Assembly (NCBI RefSeq): GCF_900091505.1
Contig: NZ_LT607409.1
Coordinates: 6,138,001-6,202,000, forward strand
Length of the DNA stretch: 64,000 bases
Reading direction: 5' to 3'
From: Micromonospora chokoriensis
GTDB lineage: Bacteria > Actinomycetota > Actinomycetes > Mycobacteriales > Micromonosporaceae
Shown here: one piece after another, positions 27,508 through 36,407 of the stretch
Position numbering within the stretch: position 1 is the stretch's first letter
How the letters are laid out: the number at the start of each line of letters is the position of its first letter
Notes under the pieces: generated by a model
Databases searched by the model: none
The model's input: only the letters and a program-made list of their open reading frames with translations
Told to the model about the DNA's origin: nothing
Program-made: the position numbers and the translations under genes

Positions 27508-28650
27508 TTACTTCTTGGCCTGGCCGGCGGCGACCTCTTCCGCCGTCCAGTAGCCCGAGTCGATCAGCGTGGCCTTGATGTCGTCCTTGTAGACCGTGGC
27601 GATCGGCAGCAGGTACGACGGGACGACCTTGACGCCGTTGTTGTACGTCTGGGTGTCGTTGGCCTGCGGCTGCTTCTTCTGCAGGAACGCCTCGGACGCG
27701 TTGACGGCCTGCTCGGCGAGCAGTCGGGTGTCCTTGAAGACGGTGGAGTTCTGCACGCCGTCGTTGATCAGCTTGATCGAGGCGATCTCCGCGTCCTGGC
27801 CGGTGACGACCGGGAGCTTCTTCGCGCCGGTGCCGTAGCCGGCGTTCTGCAGGGCGGTGATGATGCCCCGGGAGATGCCGTCGTACGGGGACAGCACGCC
27901 GTCGACCTTCGCGCCGTCGTTGTAGCTGGAGGTCAGCAGGTTCTCCATCCGCTTCTGTGCGGTCTCCTGCTGCCACCGCAGGGTGGCGATCTGCTCGGGC
28001 GTGGTCTGCTTGGACTTGACGACGAGCGTGCCGTCCTCGATGAACGGCTTCAGCGTGTCCATCGCACCGCCGTAGAAGTACTGGGTGTTGTTGTCGTCCA
28101 GCGAACCGGCGAAGAGCTCGACGTTCAGCGGGCCCTTGGCGGTGCCCTTCGAGCCGTCCTTGTTCAGCAGGCCCAGACCGACGAGCAGGGCGGTGCCCTG
28201 GGCGACGCCGACCTTGTAGTTGTCGAAGCTGACGTAGAAATCGACGTCCTTGCTGCCGCGGATCAGCCGGTCGTAGGAGATGACCGGGATCTTCGCGGCC
28301 GCGGCGGCCTGCAGCTGGCTGTTGAGCGCCGTGCCGTCGATCGCCGCGATCACCAGGACGTCCGCACCCTGGGTGATCATCTGGTCGACCTGCTGCGACT
28401 GCGTGGGGATGTCGTCGCCGGCGTACTGGAGGTCGACCTTGTAGCCCTTGGCCTCAAGCTTGGACTTCACCGCGTTGCCGTCGGCGATCCACCGCTCCGA
28501 GGTCTGGGTCGGCATCGACACGCCGATGGTCAGGTCGCTGGGCTTCTCGCCGCTCTTGTCGCCGCCGCTGCCCGCTCCCTCGCCACTGCACGCCGCAAGG
28601 CTCAGCGCCAGCGCCGCGCTGCCGAGAGCAACCAGGAATTTCCTGCGCAC
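27508..28650 (-). CDS. chvE: Sugar-binding lipoprotein (ChvE type)
   Basis: A 380-residue periplasmic-binding-protein-like lipoprotein. GTG 28650 follows GAGAGGAG at good spacing. The lipobox ends at Cys21 (SLAAC), so the protein is tethered outside the membrane. The Peripla_BP_4 fold shows IGVSMPTQTSERWIADG, VLVIAAIDG, DRLIRGSKDVDFYVSFDN and VLSPYDGISRGIITAL, characteristic of ChvE/MmsE sugar binders. It heads the operon with mmsA and mmsB. A LacI-type operator lies 61 bp upstream of the start. Confidence 0.92.
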   Translation of the reverse strand: MRRKFLVALGSAALALSLAACSGEGAGSGGDKSGEKPSDLTIGVSMPTQTSERWIADGNAVKSKLEAKGYKVDLQYAGDDIPTQSQQVDQMITQGADVLVIAAIDGTALNSQLQAAAAAKIPVISYDRLIRGSKDVDFYVSFDNYKVGVAQGTALLVGLGLLNKDGSKGTAKGPLNVELFAGSLDDNNTQYFYGGAMDTLKPFIEDGTLVVKSKQTTPEQIATLRWQQETAQKRMENLLTSSYNDGAKVDGVLSPYDGISRGIITALQNAGYGTGAKKLPVVTGQDAEIASIKLINDGVQNSTVFKDTRLLAEQAVNASEAFLQKKQPQANDTQTYNNGVKVVPSYLLPIATVYKDDIKATLIDSGYWTAEEVAAGQAKK

Positions 28651-28710
28651 GGGGTTCTCCTCTCTGGACTCCCCCGCCGACTGCCGGGGCAACTGTCATC
28701 TTTCGGGTAG

Positions 28711-28724
28711 TGTTAGCGCTCACA
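28711..28724. promoter_or_regulatory. LacI-family operator of the ChvE-type transporter
   Basis: TGTTAGCGCTCACA (minus strand TGTGAGCGCTAACA) is a 14-bp dyad with 6 of 7 pairs matching. The minus strand reads ATGTGAGCGCTAACACTA, almost the same as the element before araB at 43709-43722. Confidence 0.75.
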
Positions 28725-28865
28725 TAGGTTGCGTCAACACCTGCTCCGAAATACCGGTGTCACGGTCTCGTAACGGAGCATCCAGGCGAGCGTAGCCATG
28801 CGGTCAATCGACCAGGAGTGAGGGTGCGGCGACTCTCCGGGTCGGTCCGACGCTCCACACGCCGA

Positions 28866-28897
28866 TGCCCGCGGACGACGTTAGTCGTCCGCGGGCA
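28866..28897 (-). terminator. Terminator of the GH27 gene
   Basis: A perfect 14-bp stem (TGCCCGCGGACGAC) with loop GTTA, 25 bp past the stop codon. Confidence 0.85.
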
Positions 28898-28922
28898 CCG
28901 ACAGAAGCGGCGGTTCAGAGAA

Positions 28923-30578
28923 CTACCGCTGTGACCACCGCTGGTTGGCCGCCGCGGTGCAGTTCCACAGGATCACCGTGGTGCCGTTGGCCGTGCCGTT
29001 GTTGTTGACGTCCAGGCAGAGCCCGGTCTGAACGTTGCTGATCGTCCCGTTGGCGTTGACGTTCCACTGCTGGTTGGTCCCGCCGTTGCAGTCCCAGATC
29101 TGCACCTTGGAGCCGGCCGCCGCGTTCGACGGCGCGTCCAGGCACTTGCCGAGGGACTGGAGGGTCTGACCGTTACGCGTCCAGCGCTGGTTGGCCTGGC
29201 CGTTGCAGTCCCAGATGACCGGCTGGGTGCCGTTGGCGGTGTTGCTGTTCGGCACGTCCAGGCAGCGGTTGGAGGCGGCGCTGGCGTACGCGCTCGACGT
29301 GGTCGGCGGCGGGGTCGTCGGCGGGGTCGTCCCGCCACCGCTGACCCGGTACACCACGGTGCCGTGCGCGGGGACGCTGGCGCTGATCGTGCCGCTGCTG
29401 GAGCTGGTGCCGTTGGTCCACGCGTCCACCAGGGTGAACGACGAGCCGGACTTGCCGATGGCCGCGGCCGTGGTGGAGATCGTCGTCGTCGAGCCGCCCT
29501 GGTTGAACAGGGCGACGGCGACGTCACCGTTGGCGAGGCGCTTGGCCAGCACCCGACGCGTGCCGTCGAAGGACACCTGCACGCCCTGCAACCCGAGCGA
29601 GTCCTGGTTGATCGCGATCAGGTTGGCGTTCTTGAGGATGGTCTGCGTCGCGGCGTTCATGTTCCGCACGTCGTTGCCGGCGATCAGCGGCGACGCCATG
29701 ATCGCCCACATCGCGAAGTGGCTGCGCATCTCCGTGTCGTTCATGCCGCCGCGGCCGATCTCCATCATGTCCGGGTCGTTGAACCCACCCGGGCGTGCGT
29801 AGGAGGCCAGCGGAACGGTCACGTTGATGATGTTCTGGATGCCCATCGGGTAGCCGTTGGTCTGTCCGGTGTCCCACGCGTTGGTGATGTCCTCGGTGGT
29901 GCGCCACATGTTGGCCACGTCGCCCCAGTTGCGCTGCGGGCCGGTCTTGGCGTGGATGCTGTTCGGGTTGATGCTGTAGACGATCGGCCGCCCGGCGGCG
30001 GCCAGCGCGTCCCGCATCTTGGCGAAGGTGGCGACCTGGTCGTTGATGCTGCCCTCGGGCGAGCACCAGTCGTACTTCAGGAAGTCGACCCCCCAGGCGG
30101 CGAACTGGCGGGCGTCCTGCACCTCGTGACCCCGGCTGCCGGTGGCGCCGGGGTAGGCGCCGAAGTACTGCGCGCAGGTCTTGTCGACGGGCACCTGGTA
30201 AAGGCCGAACTTCAGACCCCGGGCGTGCAGGTAGTCGCCGAGCGCCTTCATTCCGCTGGGGAAACGGGTCGGGTCGCCCTGGATGTTGCCGGAGGCGTCC
30301 CGGTTCGGGTTGAACCAGCAGTCGTCGACAACGACGTACTCGTAGCCCAGGTCGCGCATCCCGCTGCTGACGATCGCGTCCGCCGTGCTACGGATCAACG
30401 CCTCGTTGATGTTGCAGCCGAACTGGTTCCACGAATTCCAACCCATTGGCGGAGTACGCGCCACGCCGTTGTCGAGCGCCTGCGCCGCGGGGGCGCGGAG
30501 GCCGACCAGGGCGCCGGCCACGAGCAGGCCGGCTGCCAGTGCGCTCCCCCAGCGTCGACCTCGAGTGATGCGGTTCAT
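28923..30578 (-). CDS. Secreted GH27 alpha-galactosidase / beta-L-arabinopyranosidase with CBM13
   Basis: A 551-residue exported enzyme starting at ATG 30578 behind AAGGAGG. The signal peptide covers 1-35 (ends AQA). The GH27 barrel (about 36-320) has TPPMGWNSWNQFGC, VVVDDCWF, FLKYDWC with the nucleophile Asp170, and RPGGFNDPDMMEIG with the acid/base Asp near 268-270. A C-terminal beta-sandwich (about 325-410), a Thr/Pro linker and a ricin-type trefoil (about 425-551, three QxW repeats) follow. The family removes terminal alpha-galactose; one Streptomyces branch acts on beta-L-arabinopyranose. Its place in an arabinose cluster keeps both open. A LacI operator lies in its promoter region. Confidence 0.92.
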   Translation of the reverse strand: MNRITRGRRWGSALAAGLLVAGALVGLRAPAAQALDNGVARTPPMGWNSWNQFGCNINEALIRSTADAIVSSGMRDLGYEYVVVDDCWFNPNRDASGNIQGDPTRFPSGMKALGDYLHARGLKFGLYQVPVDKTCAQYFGAYPGATGSRGHEVQDARQFAAWGVDFLKYDWCSPEGSINDQVATFAKMRDALAAAGRPIVYSINPNSIHAKTGPQRNWGDVANMWRTTEDITNAWDTGQTNGYPMGIQNIINVTVPLASYARPGGFNDPDMMEIGRGGMNDTEMRSHFAMWAIMASPLIAGNDVRNMNAATQTILKNANLIAINQDSLGLQGVQVSFDGTRRVLAKRLANGDVAVALFNQGGSTTTISTTAAAIGKSGSSFTLVDAWTNGTSSSSGTISASVPAHGTVVYRVSGGGTTPPTTPPPTTSSAYASAASNRCLDVPNSNTANGTQPVIWDCNGQANQRWTRNGQTLQSLGKCLDAPSNAAAGSKVQIWDCNGGTNQQWNVNANGTISNVQTGLCLDVNNNGTANGTTVILWNCTAAANQRWSQR

Positions 30579-30653
30579 CGAGCCTCCTTGTCGGTGGCGC
30601 CCGCCCCTGACTACGATCTCCGGTCGATGGGCCGATAGCTGGACGCCAATTGT

Positions 30654-30667
30654 TGTTAGCGTTAACA
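30654..30667. promoter_or_regulatory. LacI-family operator of the GH27 gene
   Basis: TGTTAGCGTTAACA is a 14-bp dyad (6 of 7 pairs), 76 bp upstream of the GH27 ATG and 136 bp from the end of the LacI gene. It fits the TGTnAnCGnTnACA pattern shared by the other sites of the island. Confidence 0.75.
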
Positions 30668-30802
30668 GAGACGACCATCATGTTACGGTCACATTTCACG
30701 AGGTTCAATACCTGGACCGCAACGCATTGCCACTCATCGATACTCAAGATCACGTAGCGATTGAGTGCGGTCTTATCGTCCGGAGCGACGCGAACCCAGC
30801 CG

Positions 30803-31810
30803 TCAGCGACGGGGTGGGGCGACGCTCTCCCGGGCGACCAGGGTCGGGGCGACCGTCTGCCGCAACGCGCCACCGGTGCCCGACTCGATCTGGGTCAGCA
30901 ACATCTGCAGACTCGCCCGCGCGACCGCGTCGAAGTCCGGACGGACGGTGGTCAGCGGCGGGATGAAGTACGCCGCCTCCGGCACGTCGTCGAAGCCGAC
31001 CACGCTGATGTCGTCGGGCACCCGTCGGCCGAACTCGTGCAACGCCCGCAGCACGCCCAACGCGAGGTGGTCGTTGGCGGTGAAGACCGCGGTGACCTCC
31101 GGCATCCGCGCCAACATCTGCCCGCACCGGTAACCGGAGGACGCGGACCAGTCCCCCGGCATCAGGGGCGGCGGCACCAGGCCGGCGGCCAGCAGCGCCT
31201 CCCGCCAGCCGTCGATCCGACCGACGCTGTCGAACCAGTCGGACGGCCCCGAGACGTGCCAGACGGTGCGGTGCCCCGCGTCGAGGAGATGTTGGGTCGC
31301 CGCACGGGCGCCCGCCACCTGGTCGACGGTCACCAACGGCACCGGTCGACTCGGGTCACCGTCCACGGTGACCAGCGGGACATCCTTCGGTAGGCGCTCC
31401 AGCGCCTCACCGGCCGACTCGACCGGCGCGATGACCACGATGCCGGCGACCCGGTGCGACAGATGCCGCTCGACGGCGGCCGAGATGGACCGGTGGTCGA
31501 GGTTGCGGACGCTGCCGACGCTGACCGCGAAACCCTCCTGGGCGGCGGTCTGCTCCAACGCGGCCAGCAGGGATGCCGGACCGTAGAGCGTGGTGTTCTG
31601 TGCGACGACGCCGATGACCTGCGATCGACCGGTCACCAACGCGCGTGCCGCGCCATTGGGACGGTAGCCTAGCTCGGCGATCGCCGCCCGCACCCGGAGC
31701 CGGGTCTGCTCACGGACGTTGGGATGCCCGTTGAGCACCCGCGACACCGTCTGATGGGAGACACCAGCGAGACGAGCAACATCCGTCATCGCGGGACCGT
31801 GGACGGCCAT
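30803..31810 (-). CDS. LacI family transcriptional regulator
   Basis: A 335-residue repressor. ATG 31810 follows a GGGGGGAG site. The N-terminal helix-turn-helix and hinge are textbook LacI (TDVARLAGVSHQTVSRVLNG, then ELGYRPNGAARALVTGR). The rest is a sugar-binding Peripla_BP_3 core with SVGSVRNLDHRS, GFDDVPEAAYFIPPLTTV and an effector pocket. It sits between GH43 and GH27, and LacI-type operators lie before the ChvE operon, GH27, GH43 and araB. It is the best candidate for the regulator of the island. L-arabinose or galactose as inducer is an inference. Confidence 0.93.
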   Translation of the reverse strand: MAVHGPAMTDVARLAGVSHQTVSRVLNGHPNVREQTRLRVRAAIAELGYRPNGAARALVTGRSQVIGVVAQNTTLYGPASLLAALEQTAAQEGFAVSVGSVRNLDHRSISAAVERHLSHRVAGIVVIAPVESAGEALERLPKDVPLVTVDGDPSRPVPLVTVDQVAGARAATQHLLDAGHRTVWHVSGPSDWFDSVGRIDGWREALLAAGLVPPPLMPGDWSASSGYRCGQMLARMPEVTAVFTANDHLALGVLRALHEFGRRVPDDISVVGFDDVPEAAYFIPPLTTVRPDFDAVARASLQMLLTQIESGTGGALRQTVAPTLVARESVAPPRR

Positions 31811-32201
31811 TTCGCTCCCCCCGCTACATCTCCGGCCCGCGGCCCGTCGACGTCGACTGGAGCGGCCCGGCCCGATCCCCCTCGCTCAGCCACCACGCCG
31901 GTGCTGAATCCCAGGTGACCAGCGCTGGATCGCCGACAGTCTACGCCAGCCACTGCCCCAAACACGGCATGCCTGTCGGTGGACTGCGCAACGCAGCGGT
32001 GACGCACAATCCCAACCCCCGTCTGGAGTACGCGACCGGGTGTCGTACTCCGTCGATGCGCGCCGGCACGCCGGCCTGCCCTACGCCCCTGGACAGAGCG
32101 CGGAGCAGGCCGGCGAGGACCAGCGGTGACGTCGACTCGACGTGCCGGCGGGCACGTGTCTGCCAGCGCCGCTGGTCAGACCATTGATGGTGTGAGCGGT
32201 G
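31811..32201. other. Intergenic, no gene seen
   Basis: About 390 bp upstream of the LacI gene and downstream of GH43. The short frames present have poor composition and no ribosome sites. I see no operator of the island type, so the regulator does not look autoregulated through that motif. Confidence 0.5.
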
Positions 32202-34322
32202 TCACGGTGTTGTCAGGTCGAACCGGCGCACGGTGACCGCGCCGCCGAGCGCCTGGGTCGCGTGGTTGAAGACGGCGAACCGGTAGCCCATGAAGAACTG
32301 CCAGTTGTTCGCCAGGGTCAGGGCGTTGCCGAACGAGGTGAAGTTGACCCCGTCCGTGCTGTACGAGAAGCGGGCCTGGCGGCCCGATCCCGGTCTGATG
32401 TCGGCGTTGGCCCGCAACCAGATCCGACCACCCGAGACGCTGGTGCTCGCCACCTCGCTGCCGGTACTCGTGGTGTTCCAACTGCCGTCCATCGTCAGGC
32501 CGTTCTGCATGACCAGTCGGGTGGACCCGTTGTCCCGTCTGATTCCGATCCAGGCGGACGAGTTGCGCAGCACCGCCAGACCGGTGCGGTCACCGTCGCG
32601 CATCGTGGAGTAGTCCAACTCGATGGTGGCTGTCGAGGTGGGGCCCTGGATACGGTGCGTCAGCGTGTTGCGCGCCTTGTACAGATCGCCGGTGACGGTA
32701 GCGGTCTGCAGGTTCAGCCCGTTGTTGACCGACCACTTGCTGTTGTCGGGGTTGTGGTTCCACTCCCACTGCGGGCCGAGCGTGGTGCCGGCGAACGTGT
32801 CGGTGCCGGTCAGCGGCTTGACCGCCCGGGGCGGGGCGGGCAGGTTCGGCTTCGGGTACGTGTTGCCCCACCTGCCGTTGACCGTCTGCAACACCGGCCA
32901 ACCGTCGCCGGTCCAGGTGATCGGCGCCAGGGCCGGCATCCGGCCACCGGGGTACGCGTCGACGAAGGACATGTAGTACCAGTCGCCGTTCTGCGTCTGC
33001 ACCAGACCGCCCTGGTGCGGCACACCGCCACCGGAGATCGGGCCGGGCAGATCCAGCAGGACCTGACGCTGCTCGTACGGGCCGAACGGGCCGTTCGTCG
33101 ACTTCAGCACGTACTGGCCGTTGGCCGGGCGGGTGAGCCAGATGTAGTAGGCGCCGTTGCGCTTGTAGAAGCGGGCGCCTTCCAGCGTCCCGATGCTCGA
33201 CGGCGTCTGGTACACCTGCTGGGCCCGGACCTGGGACTTCCCGTCGGCGGAGAGCTGGGCGACGCTGATGGTGCCGTTGCCGTACGCGATGTACGGGGTG
33301 TCGTTGTCGTCGAACAGCAGGCCGGCGTCGTAGTAGCAGTTCGGGATGGTGGCGTGCTTGCTCCAGGTGCTGTCGACGGCGGACGCGGTGTAGATGTGGG
33401 TCTGCGCGAAGTCGATGCACCCGGCCCAGTAGTACTGCCGGTTGCTCGGCCGGTAGTTCAACGTCGACGCCCAGATCCCGTCGACGTACGCGTTACCGCC
33501 ACTCATGTCGTACTTCGAGCCGAAGTCGAGCCGGGGCACGGCGTGACCGGCGAACTCCCAGTTCACCAGGTCGTACGAGCGCAGGACCGGCGCTCCGGGC
33601 GAGTAGTGCATGGTGGACGACGTCAGGTAGTAGACGTTGTCCACCCGGATGATGTCGACGTCGGCGAAGTCCTGCCAGATGGCCGGGTTCGAGAACGTGC
33701 CGTTCGACGGGGGCGGCGTGGTCGGCGGTGGTGTGGTGGGGTCGGTGCCGCCGTCGACGCGGACGAGTTGCCACTGCTGGTTGGTGCCGTTCCAGTCGTC
33801 GTACTGCACGATGTTCCCGCCGTCGGCGGTCGAGGCGCCCTGCACCTCCATCACCCTGTTGCTGTTCCGGTTGATCAACCGGACGTAGCCGCCGTCCGAG
33901 TCGGCCAACCGGAACTGCTGGTTGGTCCCGTTGTTGTCGGACCACTGCACGACCGCCGCACCGTTGGCCGTCGACCGCTGGTACACGTCGAGCACCTTGC
34001 TCGACAACCGCGACTTCAACCGGTAGTAACCACCACCGGAATCCACGAACTGCCACTGCTGCTGGTTGCCGTTGTTCCGGGTCCACTGGGTGATCCGGGC
34101 ACCGTCGTTCGTGGCCAGGTTGTACACATCCAGGGCCTTACCGCTGTTGCGGTTCACCAACACGTACCACGCGTTGGTGTCTACGGTCGCCGCCGAGGCC
34201 GGCGACGGGGCGACGGCCGCGAGGGCCACACCGACCACCGCCGCCACCACGGCCGCGCCGAGTAGTGACAATCTTCCGCGTCGGCGCGGCGCTCCCCGGG
34301 GAACCCGTGCAATGGAAATCAT
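32202..34322 (-). CDS. Secreted GH43 beta-xylosidase/arabinosidase with N-terminal CBM13
   Basis: A 706-residue exported enzyme starting at ATG 34322 after AAGGAGGATC. Order: signal peptide 1-44 (ends ASA); ricin-type trefoil about 46-190 with QQW/QQF repeats; Thr/Pro linker about 192-208; GH43 five-blade propeller about 210-510; concanavalin-like C-terminal domain about 525-705. GH43 catalytic residues are visible as the Asp pair in FADVDIIRV, the Asp of YYDAGLLFDDND and the Glu of GTLEGARFYKRNG. STMHYSPGAPVLRSYDLVNWE marks the beta-xylosidase/alpha-L-arabinofuranosidase branch. Release of arabinose or xylose from hemicellulose fits the adjoining arabinose operon. Confidence 0.92.
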   Translation of the reverse strand: MISIARVPRGAPRRRGRLSLLGAAVVAAVVGVALAAVAPSPASAATVDTNAWYVLVNRNSGKALDVYNLATNDGARITQWTRNNGNQQQWQFVDSGGGYYRLKSRLSSKVLDVYQRSTANGAAVVQWSDNNGTNQQFRLADSDGGYVRLINRNSNRVMEVQGASTADGGNIVQYDDWNGTNQQWQLVRVDGGTDPTTPPPTTPPPSNGTFSNPAIWQDFADVDIIRVDNVYYLTSSTMHYSPGAPVLRSYDLVNWEFAGHAVPRLDFGSKYDMSGGNAYVDGIWASTLNYRPSNRQYYWAGCIDFAQTHIYTASAVDSTWSKHATIPNCYYDAGLLFDDNDTPYIAYGNGTISVAQLSADGKSQVRAQQVYQTPSSIGTLEGARFYKRNGAYYIWLTRPANGQYVLKSTNGPFGPYEQRQVLLDLPGPISGGGVPHQGGLVQTQNGDWYYMSFVDAYPGGRMPALAPITWTGDGWPVLQTVNGRWGNTYPKPNLPAPPRAVKPLTGTDTFAGTTLGPQWEWNHNPDNSKWSVNNGLNLQTATVTGDLYKARNTLTHRIQGPTSTATIELDYSTMRDGDRTGLAVLRNSSAWIGIRRDNGSTRLVMQNGLTMDGSWNTTSTGSEVASTSVSGGRIWLRANADIRPGSGRQARFSYSTDGVNFTSFGNALTLANNWQFFMGYRFAVFNHATQALGGAVTVRRFDLTTP

Positions 34323-34404
34323 GATCCTCCTTCGCTGGCCTGAGGCGCCGGACCATCTCAGCCGGCATCCGCGTCGCTGGTCGGCACGTTGGCCAGACTG
34401 TCGA

Positions 34405-34418
34405 TGTGATCGCTAACA
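34405..34418. promoter_or_regulatory. LacI-family operator upstream of GH43
   Basis: TGTGATCGCTAACA is a 14-bp dyad (5 of 7 pairs) of the island pattern, 83 bp before the GH43 ATG. Confidence 0.6.
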
Positions 34419-34514
34419 GCACCCTCCGCCACGTCCCGGAGATCGTTCGACCTCGACGGGGAGGCACGGATCAGAGCCGGCATGGCGCAGGAATCGAGCT
34501 ACGTTGATGCTTAC

Positions 34515-34528
34515 TGTTATCGATAACA
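34515..34528. promoter_or_regulatory. Perfect LacI-type palindrome upstream of GH43
   Basis: TGTTATCGATAACA, a perfect 14-bp palindrome, 110 bp from the operator at 34405. The identical sequence recurs at 44100-44113 upstream of araB. Confidence 0.7.
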
Positions 34529-34613
34529 AGACCGTAGTCAAGACGAAACATGAGTCAGCGGTCCGAGCAGCGGCGGCAGCGCCGAAGGACGCGGGAAGCG
34601 CGCCGCCGAAGGA

Positions 34614-34693
34614 CGCGAAGAGGCCGGGCAGCGTCCCCCGCCGGGCGCGAAGAGGCCGGGCAGCGTCCCCCGCCGGGGCGCGAAGAGGCCGGG
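34614..34693. repeat. 32-bp tandem repeat, about 2.5 copies
   Basis: A 32-bp unit beginning CGCGAAGAGGCCGGGCAGCG repeats at 34614-34645 and 34646-34677, with a partial copy at 34679-34693. A related GCCGAAGGACGCG word occurs twice just before. It is intergenic. Confidence 0.8.
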
Positions 34694-34700
34694 AGATCGT

Positions 34701-34775
34701 GATCCACTCGGGTTTATTGAAGTCGGGCCTTCCGCGCCGGGCCGATACCGCGTTTTCACGGAAGCCGAGTGGATC
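34701..34775. repeat. 75-nt intergenic element, copy A
   Basis: It starts GATCCACTCG and ends with the exact inverse CGAGTGGATC. Copy B at 44193-44267 has the same length and nearly the same ends. It lies between araA and GH43. Confidence 0.75.
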
Positions 34776-34826
34776 AACCCCCGTGTGTTCGGGGGGCCGG
34801 GCAGGTGGCAGGCAAGAGCACCGACG

Positions 34827-34861
34827 TGATCGACCTGGGCCCGTCGGACCCAGGTCGATCA
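34827..34861 (-). terminator. Terminator of the arabinose operon
   Basis: A perfect 13-bp stem (TGATCGACCTGGG and its complement) with a 9-nt loop, 17 bp after the araA stop. Confidence 0.85.
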
Positions 34862-34878
34862 CGCACCGGCGGCAGGCC

Positions 34879-36381
34879 TCAGAAGCCCCGGGCCAGCCGG
34901 TAGTAGGCCTGGTTCCAGCGCAGCTCGTCGGCGAAGCGGCGGGTCTGGGTGTCGGCGTCGATGACGACCAGCTCGGTGCGGCTCATCTCGGCCAGGTCGT
35001 GCAACTCCTCCACCCCGACCGCCTGGGACAGCACCGTGTGGTGCGGCGCGCCGGCGGTGATCCACGCCTCCGCCGAGGCGGGCAGGTCCGGTCGCGGGCG
35101 CCAGACGGCGCGGGCCACCGGCAGCCGGCGCAGCGGCTGCGGCGGGGTGACCACGTCGATCTCGTTGGCGACCAGCCGGAAGCGCTCCCCCATGTCGGCC
35201 AGGCCGAGCACGACCGCCGGGCCGGGTGCCGCGTCGAAGACGAGCCGGACCGGGTCCTCCCGCCCGCCGATGCTCAGCGGGTGGATCTCCGCGTTCGGCG
35301 TGTCGGACGCGATCGTCGGGCAGACCTCCAGCATGTGCGCCCCGAGCACCAGCTCCTCACCCGGGGTGAGGTCGTAGGTGTAGTCCTCCATGAACGACGT
35401 GCCGCCGTCTACGCCCACCGACATCGCCTTGAGGGTCCGGACCAGCACCGAGGTCTTCCAGTCCCCCTCGCCGCCGAAGCCGTAACCGTCGGCCATCAGT
35501 CGCTGCACGGCGATGCCGGGCAGCTGACGCAGACCACCGAGGTCCTCGAAGTTCGTCGTGAACGCCCGGAACCCACCCTCGTCCAGGAAGGCCCGCATGC
35601 CCAGCTCCAGCCGGGCCGCGTACCGCAGGGAGTCGTGCCGCTCCCCCCCGGACAGCAGCTCCGCGGCGACGCGGTACGTGTCCTCGTACTCCTTGACGAG
35701 GTCGTCGACCTGCGCGTCGGTGACCTGACCGACCACCTCGACCAGGTCGTTGACGCCGTAGGTGTTGACCGACACCCCGAACCGCAGCTCCGCCTCGACC
35801 TTGTCGCCCTCGGTGACCGCCACGTCGCGCATGTTGTCGCCGAAGCGGGCCAGGCGCAGCGACCGCATCGCCGACCAGCCGAGCGCGGCACGGGCCCACG
35901 CACCGACCCGGGCGCTCACCCGCGGGTCGCTGACGTGCCCGGCGACCGTCTTGCGCGCCACACCGAGACGGGTCTGGATGTACCCGAACTCACGGTCGCC
36001 GTGGGCGGCCTGGTTCAGGTTCATGAAGTCCATGTCGATGTCGTTCCACGGCAACAGGACGTTGGCCTGCGTGTGCAGGTGCAGCAACGGCGTCTGCAAC
36101 GCGTCGAGCCCGGAGATCCACATCTTCGCCGGCGAGAAGGTGTGCATCCACGCGATGACCCCGATGGCGCCCTGGGCGGCGGCGTCCCGGCAGACCTGCA
36201 GGATCTCACCACTGTTGGTCAGGACGGGCTTCCAGACCACCCGGGCGGGAATCTGCGGCGAGTCGTCGAGCGCGGCCGCGATCTGGCGAGACTGCTCGGC
36301 GACCTGCCGGAGCGTCTCCTCGCCGTACATGCCTTGGCTGCCGGTGAGGAACCAGATCTCGGGTGCGTTGTGTGGTGCCAT
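34879..36381 (-). CDS. araA: L-arabinose isomerase
   Basis: A 500-residue cytoplasmic isomerase converting L-arabinose to L-ribulose; the length equals that of E. coli AraA. Diagnostic blocks are EIWFLTGSQGMYGEETL at the N-terminus, MHTFSPAKMWI, NDIDMDFMNLNQAAHGDREFG, and DGYGFGGEGDWKTS and FMEDYTYDL, which carry the Mn-site glutamates. ATG 36381 follows GGAAGG. It is the last gene of the operon, 26 bp after the YjfF-type permease. The order araB-araD-transporter-araA is less common than araBAD. Confidence 0.97.
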   Translation of the reverse strand: MAPHNAPEIWFLTGSQGMYGEETLRQVAEQSRQIAAALDDSPQIPARVVWKPVLTNSGEILQVCRDAAAQGAIGVIAWMHTFSPAKMWISGLDALQTPLLHLHTQANVLLPWNDIDMDFMNLNQAAHGDREFGYIQTRLGVARKTVAGHVSDPRVSARVGAWARAALGWSAMRSLRLARFGDNMRDVAVTEGDKVEAELRFGVSVNTYGVNDLVEVVGQVTDAQVDDLVKEYEDTYRVAAELLSGGERHDSLRYAARLELGMRAFLDEGGFRAFTTNFEDLGGLRQLPGIAVQRLMADGYGFGGEGDWKTSVLVRTLKAMSVGVDGGTSFMEDYTYDLTPGEELVLGAHMLEVCPTIASDTPNAEIHPLSIGGREDPVRLVFDAAPGPAVVLGLADMGERFRLVANEIDVVTPPQPLRRLPVARAVWRPRPDLPASAEAWITAGAPHHTVLSQAVGVEELHDLAEMSRTELVVIDADTQTRRFADELRWNQAYYRLARGF

Positions 36382-36407
36382 GGGGTTGCCTTCCAGGAGA
36401 GGAACGG

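Noticed and set aside
32199..34265. A 688-codon plus-strand frame opposite the GH43 gene
   Set aside because: Its composition (Val, Arg, Gly, Asp runs) is that of an antisense shadow; the minus strand gives a complete, motif-bearing enzyme.
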